This document shows positions 9,701 through 17,702 of a DNA stretch of 64,000 bases, piece after piece. The notes under the pieces were generated by a model. That model had not been told where the DNA came from and made no database searches. It saw only the letters and a program-made list of their open reading frames with translations. Position 1 is the first letter of the stretch, and each line of letters starts with the position of its first letter. This stretch comes from Clostridium folliculivorans. Its GTDB lineage: Bacteria > Bacillota > Clostridia > Clostridiales > Clostridiaceae. A program made the position numbers and the translations under genes. The stretch lies in assembly GCF_024341905.1 (NCBI RefSeq), contig NZ_BQXY01000004.1, positions 277,729 to 341,728 of the forward strand. Direction: 5' to 3'.

Positions 9701-9900
9701 AAGAAAGCGGTTTTGAAGTATCAGATAAGATAAAACTTTATGTTGCAAATAATGATATGTTATTAGAGGTAGTTAAAAAGTTTGCAGACACAATAAAGAG
9801 AGAAACTCTAACAATGGATATAGTATATAACGCTGAAGCCAAATATACAGAATGTAATATAAACGGAGAAAAGCTTGATTTAGCTGTTGAAAGAATATAG
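6793..9900 (+). CDS. ileS: Isoleucyl-tRNA synthetase, long type
   Basis: 1035-residue class I aminoacyl-tRNA synthetase that charges tRNA-Ile and edits Val. HIGH-type motif H-V-G-H is at 55-58 and KMSKS at 590-594 (K-M-S-K-S-K-G-N). W-T-T-T-P-W-T marks the editing-domain boundary (about residues 218-224), and the anticodon-binding helical domain is C-terminal. The opening motifs (Y-K-K-L-D...[13 protein letters not shown]) and size resemble the eukaryote-like IleRS2 class rather than the shorter IleRS1. ATG 6793 follows AAAGGGGA; the in-frame TTG 6766 is rejected. Expression is controlled by the T-box leader upstream, and a terminator lies 24 bp after the stop. Confidence 0.97.
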   Translation: MYKKLDSSKSFVELERDVTELWRDKEIIKKSFESNQEGEYFTFYDGPPTANGKPHVGHIITRVIKDIIPRYKVMRGYKVIRKAGWDTHGLPVELEIEKKLGISGKQQIEEHGVEEFVKLCKDSVFTYVSMWEDMSKKIGYWVDMENPYVTYHNSYIESVWWALKQMWDKELLYKGHKVMPYCPRCGTSLSSHEVAQGYKDVKDNTAFVKFKVKGEDNKYIMAWTTTPWTLPSNVGLAINKSYDYVEVKQNDEVYILAKELVAKVLSDDYEVVREFKGEEILGLEYEQLMPFHKPEEKAFFVIHGDFVTLSDGTGIVHIAPAYGEDDNLVAKKNGLPLINLVDAEGKFVDEVTPFAGIFVKKADEKILNYLKDQNSLYKAEKHTHSYPHCWRCDTPLLYYPKASWFVRMTSLRDKLLENNNKINWYPDNIRAGRFGKFLENVIDWGISRDRYWGTPLPIWECECGHRELIGSIAELKEKGIDVPDNIELHKPYIDGVKLKCSCCGKEMKRTAEVIDCWFDSGSMPFAQHHYPFENKELFEANFPAQFISEAVDQTRGWFYTLLAISTAIFDSNPFENCIVLGHVLDKKGLKMSKSKGNVVAPDDVLDTVGADATRWHFYTSSAPWLPTRFSKDDVEETQRKFLSTLWNVYSFYVLYADLDNFDATKYSEFKSENVMDKWILSKLNTLVKNVEDNLEGYRVTQAALALEEFVDELSNWYVRRNRSRFWTTELNDDKIGAYTTLYKVLVTVSKISAPFVPFMSENIYQSLVLSLDETAEESVHLCKWPVADFTAVDKKLEEEMELAYSIVKLGRSARNGANIKNRQPLSEMLVSVKSLPEYYGDIVKDELNIKQIVFGADLSEHVNFEIKPNLPVLGKAYGKMIPGIRKEIAAKNQMELAQNIQNGGTETISVDGTEIELNNENLLVTMQGLDGFAFAGEGEVGVVLDTTITDVLREEGHVREMISKIQNMRKESGFEVSDKIKLYVANNDMLLEVVKKFADTIKRETLTMDIVYNAEAKYTECNINGEKLDLAVERI

Positions 9901-9923
9901 CTAACGTATTAAAGAGTTGTATA

Positions 9924-9955
9924 AAAGACTGTCACTTTGGTGACAGTCTTTTTCA
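9924..9955 (+). terminator. Intrinsic terminator after ileS
   Basis: Perfect 12-bp stem AAAGACTGTCAC / GTGACAGTCTTT with a four-base loop and a T-run. It ends the ileS transcript and may also help the convergent rhodanese gene. Confidence 0.9.
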
Positions 9956-10002
9956 TATTGTTTTTATATGAATGAGGATTCAACAATAAGTTATGTAAAA
10001 AA

Positions 10003-10296
10003 TTATTTCCAACGGGCAAAACCTTCATACATGTGGTAAATATCTGAAAACCCATTTTCCTCAAGAAAGTTTGTAGCCATAGGACTTCTACCTCCAGTTT
10101 GGCAATAAACTAATATTGGTTTATCCTCATAATCTAGTATTTCTTCATATCTAAAAGGAAGCTTATCAGCGGGTATAAGTACTGCACCTTCTATATGACC
10201 TTCGTTAAATTCTTCCTCTGTTCTCACATCTAGTAATAATATATTGTCATTACTTAAGATGAATTTTTTAGCTTCCCTATTATTTATCTGGTTCAT
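10003..10296 (-). CDS. Rhodanese-like single-domain protein
   Basis: 97-residue single-domain rhodanese/PspE-type protein. The active-site cysteine C65 lies in V-Y-C-Q-T-G-G-R-S, and the family motifs L-L-D-V-R (21-25) and G-H-I-E-G-A (33-38) are present. Such proteins carry persulfide sulfur or act in small sulfur-relay reactions; the active loop length (six residues after Cys) fits a sulfurtransferase rather than a Cdc25-type phosphatase. No signal peptide, so it is cytoplasmic. AGGAGG-type site (ACAGGAGGTTTAC) precedes the ATG. It is monocistronic and convergent with ileS. Confidence 0.9.
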   Translation of the reverse strand: MNQINNREAKKFILSNDNILLLDVRTEEEFNEGHIEGAVLIPADKLPFRYEEILDYEDKPILVYCQTGGRSPMATNFLEENGFSDIYHMYEGFARWK

Positions 10297-10843
10297 TGTA
10301 AACCTCCTGTAAATATATAATTATATATTATATTTTAAAGTCGTTTATATAACAATATTCAATAGATAGTTATGAAAACTTAAGTTTTATTTATATTAAA
10401 ATACTTGTACTTGTATAAATTTATAACAGAAGTTAGAACCTATAATATAATTTGCTAAATGGATATTGTTATTTTATCCTTTATTATGCATAAATTTTAC
10501 CGCAGAATAAAAATATTTTACTTAGAATGTAAAGATTGTATATTATGTTTCGAGAATATATGTAAAGATAATAAATACAAATTTATTTCAAACTTTTAGT
10601 ATATAAATAAACAAATTAAATATAAAAATGGATAAAATTACAAAGATTAACTTAATAATTGAATTTTTACCTTATATTTCATATAATAGAATATAGAAAA
10701 CGTTTTAAGTAAGAGTAATTTAATTTTTTTTACATAAAATAAAAAATAAACTAGAGTAATGGAGTATATTTCCTTGTAATACCATAATATTGCCATTATA
10801 ATATTTTTTATTGAAACAATTTCATAGTAGGAGTTGATGAATA
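10297..10843. other. AT-rich divergent intergenic region
   Basis: About 550 bp between the divergent rhodanese and ccpA genes. I see no supported gene. It contains the cre-like palindrome at 10695-10708 and must hold promoters for both genes. The length is unusual for two single genes and leaves room for an unseen small RNA, but I find no hairpin with T-run to support one. Confidence 0.5.
10695..10708 (+). promoter_or_regulatory. cre-like site upstream of ccpA
   Basis: AGAAAACGTTTTAA has the central AAAACGTTTT palindrome and matches 12 of 14 positions of the catabolite-responsive element TGWAANCGNTNWCA. It lies about 135 bp before the ccpA start. Autoregulation of ccpA is plausible but unproven. 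Confidence 0.5.
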
Positions 10844-11842
10844 ATGTCAGTTTCAATTAAAGATGTTGCTAAGGAAGCGGGAGTTTCAATTGCAACTGTT
10901 TCTAGAGTACTAAATGACATCGATGTTGTTAATGAAGAGACTAAGAAGAAAGTTTTAGATGCAATAAAGAAGCTTGGATATAGACCTAATATTGTGGCTA
11001 GAAGTTTAAAAACACAAAGGACAAAAACTATTGGTATTCTTATACCAGATATATCAAGTCAGATATATCCTGAAATAGTTAGAGGTGCAGAGGATGTTGC
11101 TAATATATATGATTATAATGTAATATTATGTAACTCTGACTTGGATATTGAAAAAGAAAAAGAATATCTGAAAGTTCTTAAAGAAAAAATGGTTGATGGT
11201 GTTCTTTATATGAGTAGTTCCTTAGATGATGAGATTGTAGATTTAGTAAATGAACTTGATCTAAAGACTGTTCTAGTAGAAAGTAAAGATAAAGAAGGTC
11301 AACTACCAAGTGTTACAATTGATAATGCTAAAGCTACATATGACGCTACAAAATACTTATTGGACAAAGGTGCTAAGAAGATTGCATTTATAGGTATAAA
11401 AAAAGATACCAATAATGCATGGAGTAACAGATATATAGGATATGAAAATGCACTTAAAGATGCCAATATATCAATTAATGAAGAGCATTTGTACTTTGAT
11501 ACTTTAAAGACTAAAACAGGTCATGAAGGTGTATTACACATTTTACAGAGCAAAGATAGACCAGATGCTATAGTTTGTGCTTCTGACGAAATTGCAATGG
11601 GGGCTGTAAATGCATTAAGAGAAAATAACATCAGTGTTCCAAATGATGTTAGTGTTATTGGTTTCAATAACATTTATGCTGCATCAGTTTTTTATCCAAA
11701 GCTAACAACAATTTCACAGCCAGTATATGATATGGGCTCAATTGCAATGAGAATGCTTATAAAGCTTATAAATCAAAAGACTATAGAAGAAGGTCATTAT
11801 GTACTTGATCATCAGCTTATCGTGAGAGATAGTTGTAAATAA
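10844..11842 (+). CDS. ccpA: LacI-family regulator, probably catabolite control protein CcpA
   Basis: 332-residue LacI/GalR-family regulator. The N-terminal HTH (residues 4-24: I-K-D-V-A-K-E-A-G-V-S-I-A-T-V-S-R-V-L-N) is followed by the hinge helix (N-I-V-A-R-S-L) and a periplasmic-binding-protein-like sensor domain (about 60-330). It is monocistronic with no sugar genes around it, which fits the global regulator CcpA, the partner of HPr-Ser-P, better than a local sugar repressor. AGGAG precedes the ATG. The stop codon is inside the stem of a bidirectional terminator. A local regulator role cannot be excluded without checking HPr-contact residues. Confidence 0.8.
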   Translation: MSVSIKDVAKEAGVSIATVSRVLNDIDVVNEETKKKVLDAIKKLGYRPNIVARSLKTQRTKTIGILIPDISSQIYPEIVRGAEDVANIYDYNVILCNSDLDIEKEKEYLKVLKEKMVDGVLYMSSSLDDEIVDLVNELDLKTVLVESKDKEGQLPSVTIDNAKATYDATKYLLDKGAKKIAFIGIKKDTNNAWSNRYIGYENALKDANISINEEHLYFDTLKTKTGHEGVLHILQSKDRPDAIVCASDEIAMGAVNALRENNISVPNDVSVIGFNNIYAASVFYPKLTTISQPVYDMGSIAMRMLIKLINQKTIEEGHYVLDHQLIVRDSCK

Positions 11843-11868
11843 AGCATGCCGAAAGGCATGCTTTATTT
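11837..11868. terminator. Bidirectional terminator between ccpA and the DUF5050 gene
   Basis: Perfect 14-bp stem AAATAAAGCATGCC / GGCATGCTTTATTT with a GAAA tetraloop. Both stop codons (ccpA at 11842 and the minus-strand gene at 11863) lie within the stem, an extremely compact convergent junction. Confidence 0.9.
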
Positions 11869-13071
11869 TACGTATTTTTGTTCGCTTCCATCTGTTTTAA
11901 CAGAATAGTATAAGTATGAGTTTTTGTCAGTAACTCCTATTGGAAGTACGAAAATTCTATCGTTTAGTATAAATATTTTTCCGTAAGCAGTTATAGAATT
12001 TGATATTGTGGAAGTTTTTTTAGTGGTTAAGTTGTATTTTTGAAGCTTTGTATCAAACCCTGTAGACACTGAGTTGTTTTGTGGATGAATATCCAAAAAA
12101 TATAAATCGTTATTATATATATTAAATCCTTCTGCAGCTGCATTTGAAAAACTAGATAAAGTTGAACCTTTCTTTGTTGATAAATCAAATCTTACTAAAT
12201 CCCTGTTTACTGAAGTATCATCTAAGGTTCTGAAGTAATATATAGAATTTTCATAAAGCGCAAATGAAAAAAAGCTGTCCTCCAAAACCTTTTCTAAATT
12301 TGTCCCGTCTAAATTCATTGAATAAATTTCATTTTTCCATTTTAAATTATGCTCGTCTCCATAGGTAACCATATCGGAATAATAAATTTTATTATTATAA
12401 ATAAATAAGGTTGAAGGATCTTCTGGATACCAATTTTTATCCTTTGATAAATCAGTCTTTATTGTTGTCAGTAAGTCGCCATTAAGTGTCATCTTTTTTA
12501 TTGAACAATCGCTTGGGCTAATAAAGTAAATCCAATCGTTATATATGTAGTAAGGTCCACATTGACTTGCTAGTATAGTATTTTCATGAGTGGATATATT
12601 GGATTTCATTAATGTAGAAATGGAATTAGATTTATAGTAAACAGTATTATTTATTATATTTATACTTGAAGCATTGGATATAATGCTTAGTTGCTTAAAA
12701 AGAGTCGTTCCATCCTCCATTGAGTATACTAAGGGAGAATCGTAAGATAGTGTCACAGAAGGAGATATAAATAAAAAAGGGTTAGAATATCTTACAAAAC
12801 CACCATTGAGATAATTGCTTAAGGAATTAACATTATCTACTGAGTTATGAAGTCCATTATCAGTTAATTTTAGATTGCTATTAAGAGATTCGACAGCAGT
12901 GGCTGGAACGCTAGTATTTGAGGAAGTGCTTTTTGTTTCTTGGGTTTTATTTTTTGCCACTTGCTCATTTGGTTTATCCTTGTTGGCTGCTTTTTTATAA
13001 GAAATAGAGAAAAAAGTAATCACTGATATAATAAGTATAATTGCAGCTGAGATAAAAAAACGTTTTTTCAT
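11863..13071 (-). CDS. Membrane-anchored DUF5050-type beta-propeller-like protein
   Basis: 402-residue exported protein. One N-terminal hydrophobic helix (residues 4-24) without a lipobox Cys is followed by a Lys/Ser/Thr-rich linker (about 27-65) and a large extracytoplasmic domain. That domain is built of repeats of the type Y-Y-N-N-x-I-Y-Y/F, each followed by a K-x-x-L-D-G-T turn (for example N-D-W-I-Y-F-I, Y-N-N-K-I-Y-Y-S, Y-E-N-S-I-Y-Y-F, Y-N-N-D-L-Y-F-L), as in DUF5050 propeller-like domains. Function is unknown; ligand or wall-polymer sensing is a guess. AGGAGG lies upstream (ACTGGAGGTATTAT). It is monocistronic. Confidence 0.75.
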   Translation of the reverse strand: MKKRFFISAAIILIISVITFFSISYKKAANKDKPNEQVAKNKTQETKSTSSNTSVPATAVESLNSNLKLTDNGLHNSVDNVNSLSNYLNGGFVRYSNPFLFISPSVTLSYDSPLVYSMEDGTTLFKQLSIISNASSINIINNTVYYKSNSISTLMKSNISTHENTILASQCGPYYIYNDWIYFISPSDCSIKKMTLNGDLLTTIKTDLSKDKNWYPEDPSTLFIYNNKIYYSDMVTYGDEHNLKWKNEIYSMNLDGTNLEKVLEDSFFSFALYENSIYYFRTLDDTSVNRDLVRFDLSTKKGSTLSSFSNAAAEGFNIYNNDLYFLDIHPQNNSVSTGFDTKLQKYNLTTKKTSTISNSITAYGKIFILNDRIFVLPIGVTDKNSYLYYSVKTDGSEQKYVK

Positions 13072-13123
13072 ATAATACCTCCAGTAAAGTTATAATTACT
13101 TATTCTACCCATTTTTTGTAAAT

Positions 13124-13136
13124 CCTTCCGAGATAT
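13124..13136. repeat. 13-base word shared with 3455-3467
   Basis: CCTTCCGAGATAT occurs here and at 3455-3467, both times in an intergenic region. At 3455 it directly abuts the left end of R1 copy A. It may be the residue of a further short repeat. Confidence 0.35.
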
Positions 13137-13283
13137 TATTTATTATATGTATTCTTATATTAAAACTTAACTTACTAGTGCTAATAAAATTGTACATCTA
13201 AGAATCATCATATTAAAATATATACTTATGTGCTATTATGATATGAAAAAGTATCATTGAGGTAAATTTAAATTATTACTAAA

Positions 13284-13377
13284 GATGTACCAGTTCAATC
13301 AGAAATATATTTTTAAGCTCCTCTAGATTTTAAGAGGATAATTTTAAAATATAAATTTTTTTACGAAGTGATACATC
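13284..13377 (+). repeat. R2 palindromic repeat, copy b
   Basis: Same layout as the copy at 1833. The outer arms GATGTACCAGTTC and GAAGTGATACATC pair with two mismatches; an inner stem CTCCTCT...AAGAGGA lies in the middle, and the flanking TTTTAA...TTAAAATATAAATTT is shared with copy c. It ends 20 bp before the start of the next gene, so it would sit in its 5' leader or promoter. Confidence 0.8.
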
Positions 13378-13397
13378 TCTAAATGTAGGAGACTAAG

Positions 13398-14084
13398 ATG
13401 GAGTATCAGTTAATAAGATCTAAAAGAAAAACTGTAGCTATAGAAGTAAAAGAGGATAAGATAATTGTAAAATGTCCTTATAATTGTTCAAAACAATACG
13501 TAGAGAGCCTAATTGATAAGAATAGGGTATGGATTGAGGAGACGCATAAGAAGGTAATGGGCAAGAAGGCTAATAAGCTAACTTATAAAGAAGGACAGAA
13601 TATTTATTATATGGGGGCACCCTACGAAATAAAAGTTATCATAGGAACAAGAGATTTATTAGAGTTTGATGGTGAAAAATTTATATTTACAATTATGAGT
13701 TCTAAATTTAACAATAGTGAAGATAGTGAAAAAGTAAAAATGCAACTTATGATGGCATGGTTTAGAAAAAAAGGTGCTGAGTACCTAACTAAAAGAACAT
13801 GTGATTTAGCAAAACAATTAGGATTAACTATAAATAAAGTATACATAAAAAATGTTAGAACCATATGGGGAAGCTGCTCAACTAAAAACAACATAAATTA
13901 TAATATAAGGTTGATATCTATGCCTAAAGAAGTTATCGATTATGTTATAATACATGAATTATGTCACCTAGTTGAAAGAAACCATTCAGAAAAGTTTTGG
14001 AATTTAGTTGAGAGGATAATTCCGAATTATAGACAAAGAAGGAACTTTCTTAAAAACAATAGTTCAAAATATTGTAATTGGTAA
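13398..14084 (+). CDS. YgjP-type (DUF45/M48-like) zinc metallopeptidase
   Basis: 228-residue protein of the YgjP/DUF45 family. The zinc site H-E-L-C-H (residues about 187-191) is followed by E-R-N-H-S-E-K-F-W, giving HExxH plus a third His, as in gluzincin-like SprT/YgjP proteins. Upstream it has the family block T-I-W-G-S-C-S-T-K-N-N-I-N-Y-N. Family members are often found beside restriction-modification systems, but none is present here. The substrate is unknown. ATG 13398 follows TAGGAG. The R2-b palindrome lies immediately upstream and may affect expression. Confidence 0.85.
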   Translation: MEYQLIRSKRKTVAIEVKEDKIIVKCPYNCSKQYVESLIDKNRVWIEETHKKVMGKKANKLTYKEGQNIYYMGAPYEIKVIIGTRDLLEFDGEKFIFTIMSSKFNNSEDSEKVKMQLMMAWFRKKGAEYLTKRTCDLAKQLGLTINKVYIKNVRTIWGSCSTKNNINYNIRLISMPKEVIDYVIIHELCHLVERNHSEKFWNLVERIIPNYRQRRNFLKNNSSKYCNW

Positions 14085-14133
14085 AAATAATTTTAAAATG
14101 AGCACGTTTTCTTTAGGTATTTAGATAAATATG

Positions 14134-14165
14134 TAGTTGCATTTGCAACTATTTTTTATTATACT
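14134..14165 (+). promoter_or_regulatory. marR-MATE promoter with palindromic operator
   Basis: Perfect inverted repeat TAGTTGCA-TT-TGCAACTA (14134-14151). It covers the -35 element TTGCAT (14137-14142), which is 17 bp from the -10 TATACT (14160-14165). This is the typical place and shape for a MarR-family operator, so the downstream marR gene probably represses its own operon. Confidence 0.85.
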
Positions 14166-14211
14166 AAATCTTGCGCTATAAAATCATATCCAGTATAATA
14201 GGAGGATTTTT

Positions 14212-14655
14212 ATGAGTAAAAAAGATAAGATGCTTGGAGGCTACATATCTCAGTTATATAGATTTGGTAGTGCTTTTATCACTAAGGAACTATCAAAGTT
14301 TAACATAGGTTATGGACAGTTTATGTTCTTAATAGAACTTTATAGATATGAAAGTATCTGCCAAGAAGAATTAGCAGAGATTCTACATATAGATAAAGGA
14401 ACTACAGCTAGAGCTATAAAGAAACTTGAAGAGCAAGAATATGTAATAAGAGTTAAGGACACTTCAGATAGAAGGGCGTATAAGTTATCTGTAACGGATA
14501 AAGCAAAGGAAATTGAGCCACATATTAAGAATATTTTATATGATTGGAATGATAAACTTACGTCTAACTTGACTGAAGATGAGAAAAAGATGACTCTTGA
14601 GCTAATGAGTAAGATAGCAAAAAATCAAAGGATATGTGCAGGAAAGGAGAAGTAA
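14212..14655 (+). CDS. MarR-family transcriptional regulator
   Basis: 147-residue winged-helix regulator of the MarR family. Dimerisation helices flank a winged helix (residues about 35-110) with the recognition segment I-D-K-G-T-T-A-R-A-I-K-K-L-E and wing D-T-S-D-R-R-A-Y-K-L. The D-x-R signature is intact. AGGAGG precedes the ATG. The MATE pump gene starts one base after its stop, so the two form an operon, and a perfect palindrome covers the -35 box. The likely job is ligand-responsive repression of the pump. The inducer is unknown. Confidence 0.93.
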   Translation: MSKKDKMLGGYISQLYRFGSAFITKELSKFNIGYGQFMFLIELYRYESICQEELAEILHIDKGTTARAIKKLEEQEYVIRVKDTSDRRAYKLSVTDKAKEIEPHIKNILYDWNDKLTSNLTEDEKKMTLELMSKIAKNQRICAGKEK

Positions 14656-14656
14656 T

Positions 14657-15997
14657 ATGGATAGACAAAAGAGATTAGGTGAAGAACATATAGGGTCATT
14701 GCTATTAAAGTTTTCAGTGCCAGCTATAATAGGAATGTTGGTTAACGCACTTTACAATGTAGTAGATAGAATATTCATAGGGAATATTCCTGGAATAGGA
14801 AAAGACGCATTAACAGGGGTTGGGATAACTCTTCCAATAATGACGATTATAATGGCTTTTGGTATGTTAGTAGGTATAGGTACAGCTACGGCTATATCAA
14901 TAAGGCTTGGACAAGGAAAAAAAGATGAGGCAGAAAATATCTTAGGCAATGCTTTTATGCTTTTGATTATAACGGGAGTGGTTATAACAATATTGGGGCT
15001 TTTAACAATGGAGCCAGTATTAAATGCATTTGGAGCTAGTGAAGTGACATTAAAGTATGCGAAACAATTTATACAGGTAATATTTATAGGTTCTATATTT
15101 AATGTGCTTGGATTCGGATTGAATCACTCAATAAGAGCGGATGGTAATCCTAAAATAGCTATGTTTACAATGCTTATTGGAGCTGTATTAAATACTATAT
15201 TAGAGCCAATATTTATATTTGTTCTTCATCTAGGAGTAAGAGGTGGAGCTGCAGCTACAGTTATTGCACAGTTTGTATCCATGTTGTGGATATTGAGATA
15301 TTTCACTAAAGGAAATAGTATTTTAAAACTTAGAGTTAAGAACTTTAAGCTAAAAAAGGAATTTGTATTAAGTATAGTTGCAATAGGCGTTTCTCCTTTT
15401 GCAATGCAAATAGCGGCTAGTATTGTTCAAATTATATCTAATAATGCTTTGAGAACTTACGGTGGTGATGTATCTATAGCGGCAATGTCAATTATAAGTT
15501 CTGTAGCTATGATATTTATGATGCCTATATTTGGTATAAACCAAGGTTCATTACCTATAATAGGATATAACTATGGAGCGAAAAAGTATTCCAGAGTTAA
15601 AGAAACTGTAAAGAAGGGGTCTATAGCTGCAACAGCAATAGTTGTAATTGGCTTCTTAGTAGTAGAGATCATTCCTCATTTTGTAATAACTATATTTAAC
15701 AGTGATGAGGAACTTGTAAGAGTTGGCAGCAACGGTCTTAGAATATTCCTATTTATGTTACCTGTAATAGGATTTCAGGCTATAAGTGCAAATTACTTCC
15801 AAAGTATAGGTAAGGCTAAAATGGCAATGTTTTTAAGCATGTTAAGGCAGGTAATACTTTTAATACCATTATTAATTATACTTCCTACATTTTTAGGTCT
15901 TACTGGTGTTTGGCTTGCTGGTCCAATATCTGACGGACTTTCAGCTCTTATAACTGCAATTGTGTTTTATAGAGATGTAAAGGCATTGAAAGAGTAA
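14657..15997 (+). CDS. MATE-family multidrug efflux transporter
   Basis: 446-residue MATE transporter with about 12 transmembrane helices in two homologous halves, similar in layout to MepA-type pumps. The N-terminus has P-A-I-I-G-M-L-V-N-A-L-Y-N-V-V-D-R-I-F-I-G, typical of the first helix. The protein exports cationic drugs in exchange for Na+ or H+; substrate is not predictable. ATG 14657 follows AAGGAG, whose bases lie inside the marR 3' end, so translation is probably coupled. A longer start at TTG 14636 would overlap marR and is not needed. R4 copy a lies downstream. Confidence 0.93.
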   Translation: MDRQKRLGEEHIGSLLLKFSVPAIIGMLVNALYNVVDRIFIGNIPGIGKDALTGVGITLPIMTIIMAFGMLVGIGTATAISIRLGQGKKDEAENILGNAFMLLIITGVVITILGLLTMEPVLNAFGASEVTLKYAKQFIQVIFIGSIFNVLGFGLNHSIRADGNPKIAMFTMLIGAVLNTILEPIFIFVLHLGVRGGAAATVIAQFVSMLWILRYFTKGNSILKLRVKNFKLKKEFVLSIVAIGVSPFAMQIAASIVQIISNNALRTYGGDVSIAAMSIISSVAMIFMMPIFGINQGSLPIIGYNYGAKKYSRVKETVKKGSIAATAIVVIGFLVVEIIPHFVITIFNSDEELVRVGSNGLRIFLFMLPVIGFQAISANYFQSIGKAKMAMFLSMLRQVILLIPLLIILPTFLGLTGVWLAGPISDGLSALITAIVFYRDVKALKE

Positions 15998-16020
15998 CTT
16001 GATAATCTATATTATTAAAA

Positions 16021-16085
16021 TTAAGTGGTCATGCAGGAGATGCTTTACGAAGGCTCATTAAAGCATTGGATGCATGACTACTTAA
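16021..16085 (+). repeat. R4 hairpin repeat, copy a
   Basis: Long hairpin with arms TTAAGTGGTCATGCA (16021-16035) and TGCATGACTACTTAA (16071-16085), one wobble. A nested stem ATGCTTT/AAAGCAT surrounds the loop ACGAAGGCTCATT. The loop and right arm recur at 17946-17994. It lies 23 bp after the MATE stop codon. Confidence 0.75.
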
Positions 16086-16107
16086 TTTAAACATAGTATC
16101 TTAGAAC

Positions 16108-16153
16108 AAAAAGACCAGATAGATTCTTTTTAAGAATTTATCTGGTCTTTTTA
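16108..16153. terminator. Bidirectional terminator
   Basis: Stem AAAAAGACCAGATAGATTCTT paired with AAGAATTTATCTGGTCTTTTT, flanked by A-run and T-run. It ends both the MATE transcript and the convergent small gene at 16154. Confidence 0.9.
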
Positions 16154-16336
16154 TTATATAATTCCTTCTGTTTTCAATATATCTTCAAGCTGTTGAACTT
16201 TTTCTGTTAACTTAATAAATTTCTTTTTAAGCCCATCGGTAGATTCATTTCCATCAATACTTCTTTCAATTTCTTCTACAGCTGCTAGAGCTTCCTCAAT
16301 ATCTTGTTGAGCAAGCTTAAGGTTATTTTCATCCAT
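16154..16336 (-). CDS. Small acidic coiled-coil protein
   Basis: 60-residue acidic protein, unrecognised. It is predicted almost wholly helical, with heptad-like spacing (L-x-x-A-x-x-D-I-E-E-A-L-A-A-V-E-E-I and L-T-E-K-V-Q-Q-L-E-D-I-L), broken by a D-G-N-E-S-T-D-G turn near residues 28-35, so a helical hairpin is likely. An AAAGGAGATTACTT ribosome site precedes the ATG. It stands alone between terminator and the spmA promoter region. Function unknown; oligomeric adaptor is a guess. Confidence 0.7.
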   Translation of the reverse strand: MDENNLKLAQQDIEEALAAVEEIERSIDGNESTDGLKKKFIKLTEKVQQLEDILKTEGII

Positions 16337-16592
16337 AAGTAATCTCCTTTGTTTCAGTTATTAAAAAATATTATAGAGTACAGTTTAATGTTATCATTAC
16401 TAAACCGGCAGTGCAAGGCATATATTGTATAGATACGAAAGGTAGTAATAGGTGTAGATTCATTGATTCATAATTAAGCATGTTTTAGAGTGTTTAGCTA
16501 TAAGTTGTACAAGCTGAGAATAGTTAAAATATATGAATTGATTAATAACCAAAAGTTACTTAGAAATCTTAAATATGAAATGGAGGAAGTAT

Positions 16593-17168
16593 ATGATTAA
16601 TTACATATGGTTTTTCATGTTGCTTTTAGGAATAGCTGTAGGTATATTCACTGGAAATGGAGAATTAATCTCAAAGGCAATAGTAGATTCAACTGCATCA
16701 ACAACAGATTTGCTCCTTGGACTTCTAGGAGTCATGTGTTTTTGGTGCGGTACTATGAAGGTAGCAGAGAAAAGTGGATTAACCAATGTATTAGCAAATC
16801 TATTGAAGCCAATATTGAGGCTTTTATTTAAAGATGCTGCTAAAGATGAAAAAACTTTAGGTTCAATAGTTATGAATCTAACAGCAAATATGCTAGGGTT
16901 ATCTAATGCTGCTACGCCTTTTGGCATTAAAGCTATGGAGGAAATGGACAAGCTAAATCCTAAAAAAAGTATTGCTTCCAATGATATGGCTTTATTTTTA
17001 GTTATAAATGCAGCATGTGTTCAGTTTGTACCATCTACAGTAATATCAATAAGAGCTGCAGCTGGTTCAAGTAATCCAGGTGCAATAATAATTCCAACTC
17101 TTATTGCTACAGGATGTGCAGCCATAATGGGAGTTACATGCTGCAAAATTCTGCAAAAATACTTCTAG
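16593..17168 (+). CDS. spmA: Spore maturation protein A
   Basis: 191-residue membrane protein of the SpmA family with four or five hydrophobic segments. The conserved core S-I-V-M-N-L-T-A-N-M-L-G-L-S-N-A-A-T-P-F-G (about residues 91-111) is the nucleoside-recognition (Gate) type motif shared with SpmB. SpmA and SpmB act together in spore core dehydration. ATG 16593 is preferred over ATG 16575 because GGAGGAAG lies between them. spmB starts nine bases after its stop. No obvious sigma-E -10/-35 pair could be assigned with confidence. Confidence 0.93.
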   Translation: MINYIWFFMLLLGIAVGIFTGNGELISKAIVDSTASTTDLLLGLLGVMCFWCGTMKVAEKSGLTNVLANLLKPILRLLFKDAAKDEKTLGSIVMNLTANMLGLSNAATPFGIKAMEEMDKLNPKKSIASNDMALFLVINAACVQFVPSTVISIRAAAGSSNPGAIIIPTLIATGCAAIMGVTCCKILQKYF

Positions 17169-17177
17169 GAGGATGTT

Positions 17178-17702
17178 ATGTTTAACTACCTATTAAAAAG
17201 CATAATACCAATAATATTTATAGTTATTCTAATCTATGGAATGATAAAGGGAAGAAAAGTTTATGAATGGTTTGTAGAAGGAGCAAAAGAAGGATTACAT
17301 GTATGCTACAGAATATTTCCCTATCTATTATCAATGATAATAGCAGTAAAGATATTTAGAGAAGCTAAGCTTTTGGATATGCTAAATAATATTTTAGCGC
17401 CAGTAGCTTCGATAATAGGACTACCAAAGGAGCTAATTCCTCTTATATTGGTTAAGCCTCTTTCAGGGAGTGGTGCACTTGGGGTGCTTACAGATATATT
17501 AAAACAGTATGGACCAGATAGTTTTATTGGATTAGTAGGCTCAGTAATAATGGGAAGTACTGAAACTATTTTTTATACAATAACTGTATATTTTGGAGCG
17601 GTTGGAATTAAAAAGATAAGACATACATTATGGGCTGCATTGATGGCGGATCTCACAGCTATTATAGTTGCGGTTACAGTAGTAAGAGTTTTATTTTTCT
17701 AA
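17178..17702 (+). CDS. spmB: Spore maturation protein B
   Basis: 174-residue membrane protein of the SpmB family, paired with spmA in a two-gene operon (nine-base gap, AGGAGG site inside it). The conserved motif L-I-L-V-K-P-L-S-G-S-G-A-L-G (about residues 91-104) and the later G-S-T-E-T-I-F-Y-T segment (about 130-138) are typical. It works with SpmA during spore maturation. Length agrees with the family (about 170-180). Confidence 0.93.
   Translation: MFNYLLKSIIPIIFIVILIYGMIKGRKVYEWFVEGAKEGLHVCYRIFPYLLSMIIAVKIFREAKLLDMLNNILAPVASIIGLPKELIPLILVKPLSGSGALGVLTDILKQYGPDSFIGLVGSVIMGSTETIFYTITVYFGAVGIKKIRHTLWAALMADLTAIIVAVTVVRVLFF

Noticed and set aside
10647..10856. 69-residue minus-strand frame overlapping the ccpA start
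   Set aside because: No ribosome site, low-complexity Lys/Ile/Tyr composition typical of random AT-rich DNA, and it covers the cre-like site and ccpA start.
13398..14084. YgjP-type peptidase as a marker for a restriction-modification locus
   Set aside because: No restriction or methylase gene is found within the window.
16601..16981. 126-residue minus-strand frame inside spmA
   Set aside because: Antisense shadow of the conserved SpmA frame; no ribosome site and no sensible protein pattern.
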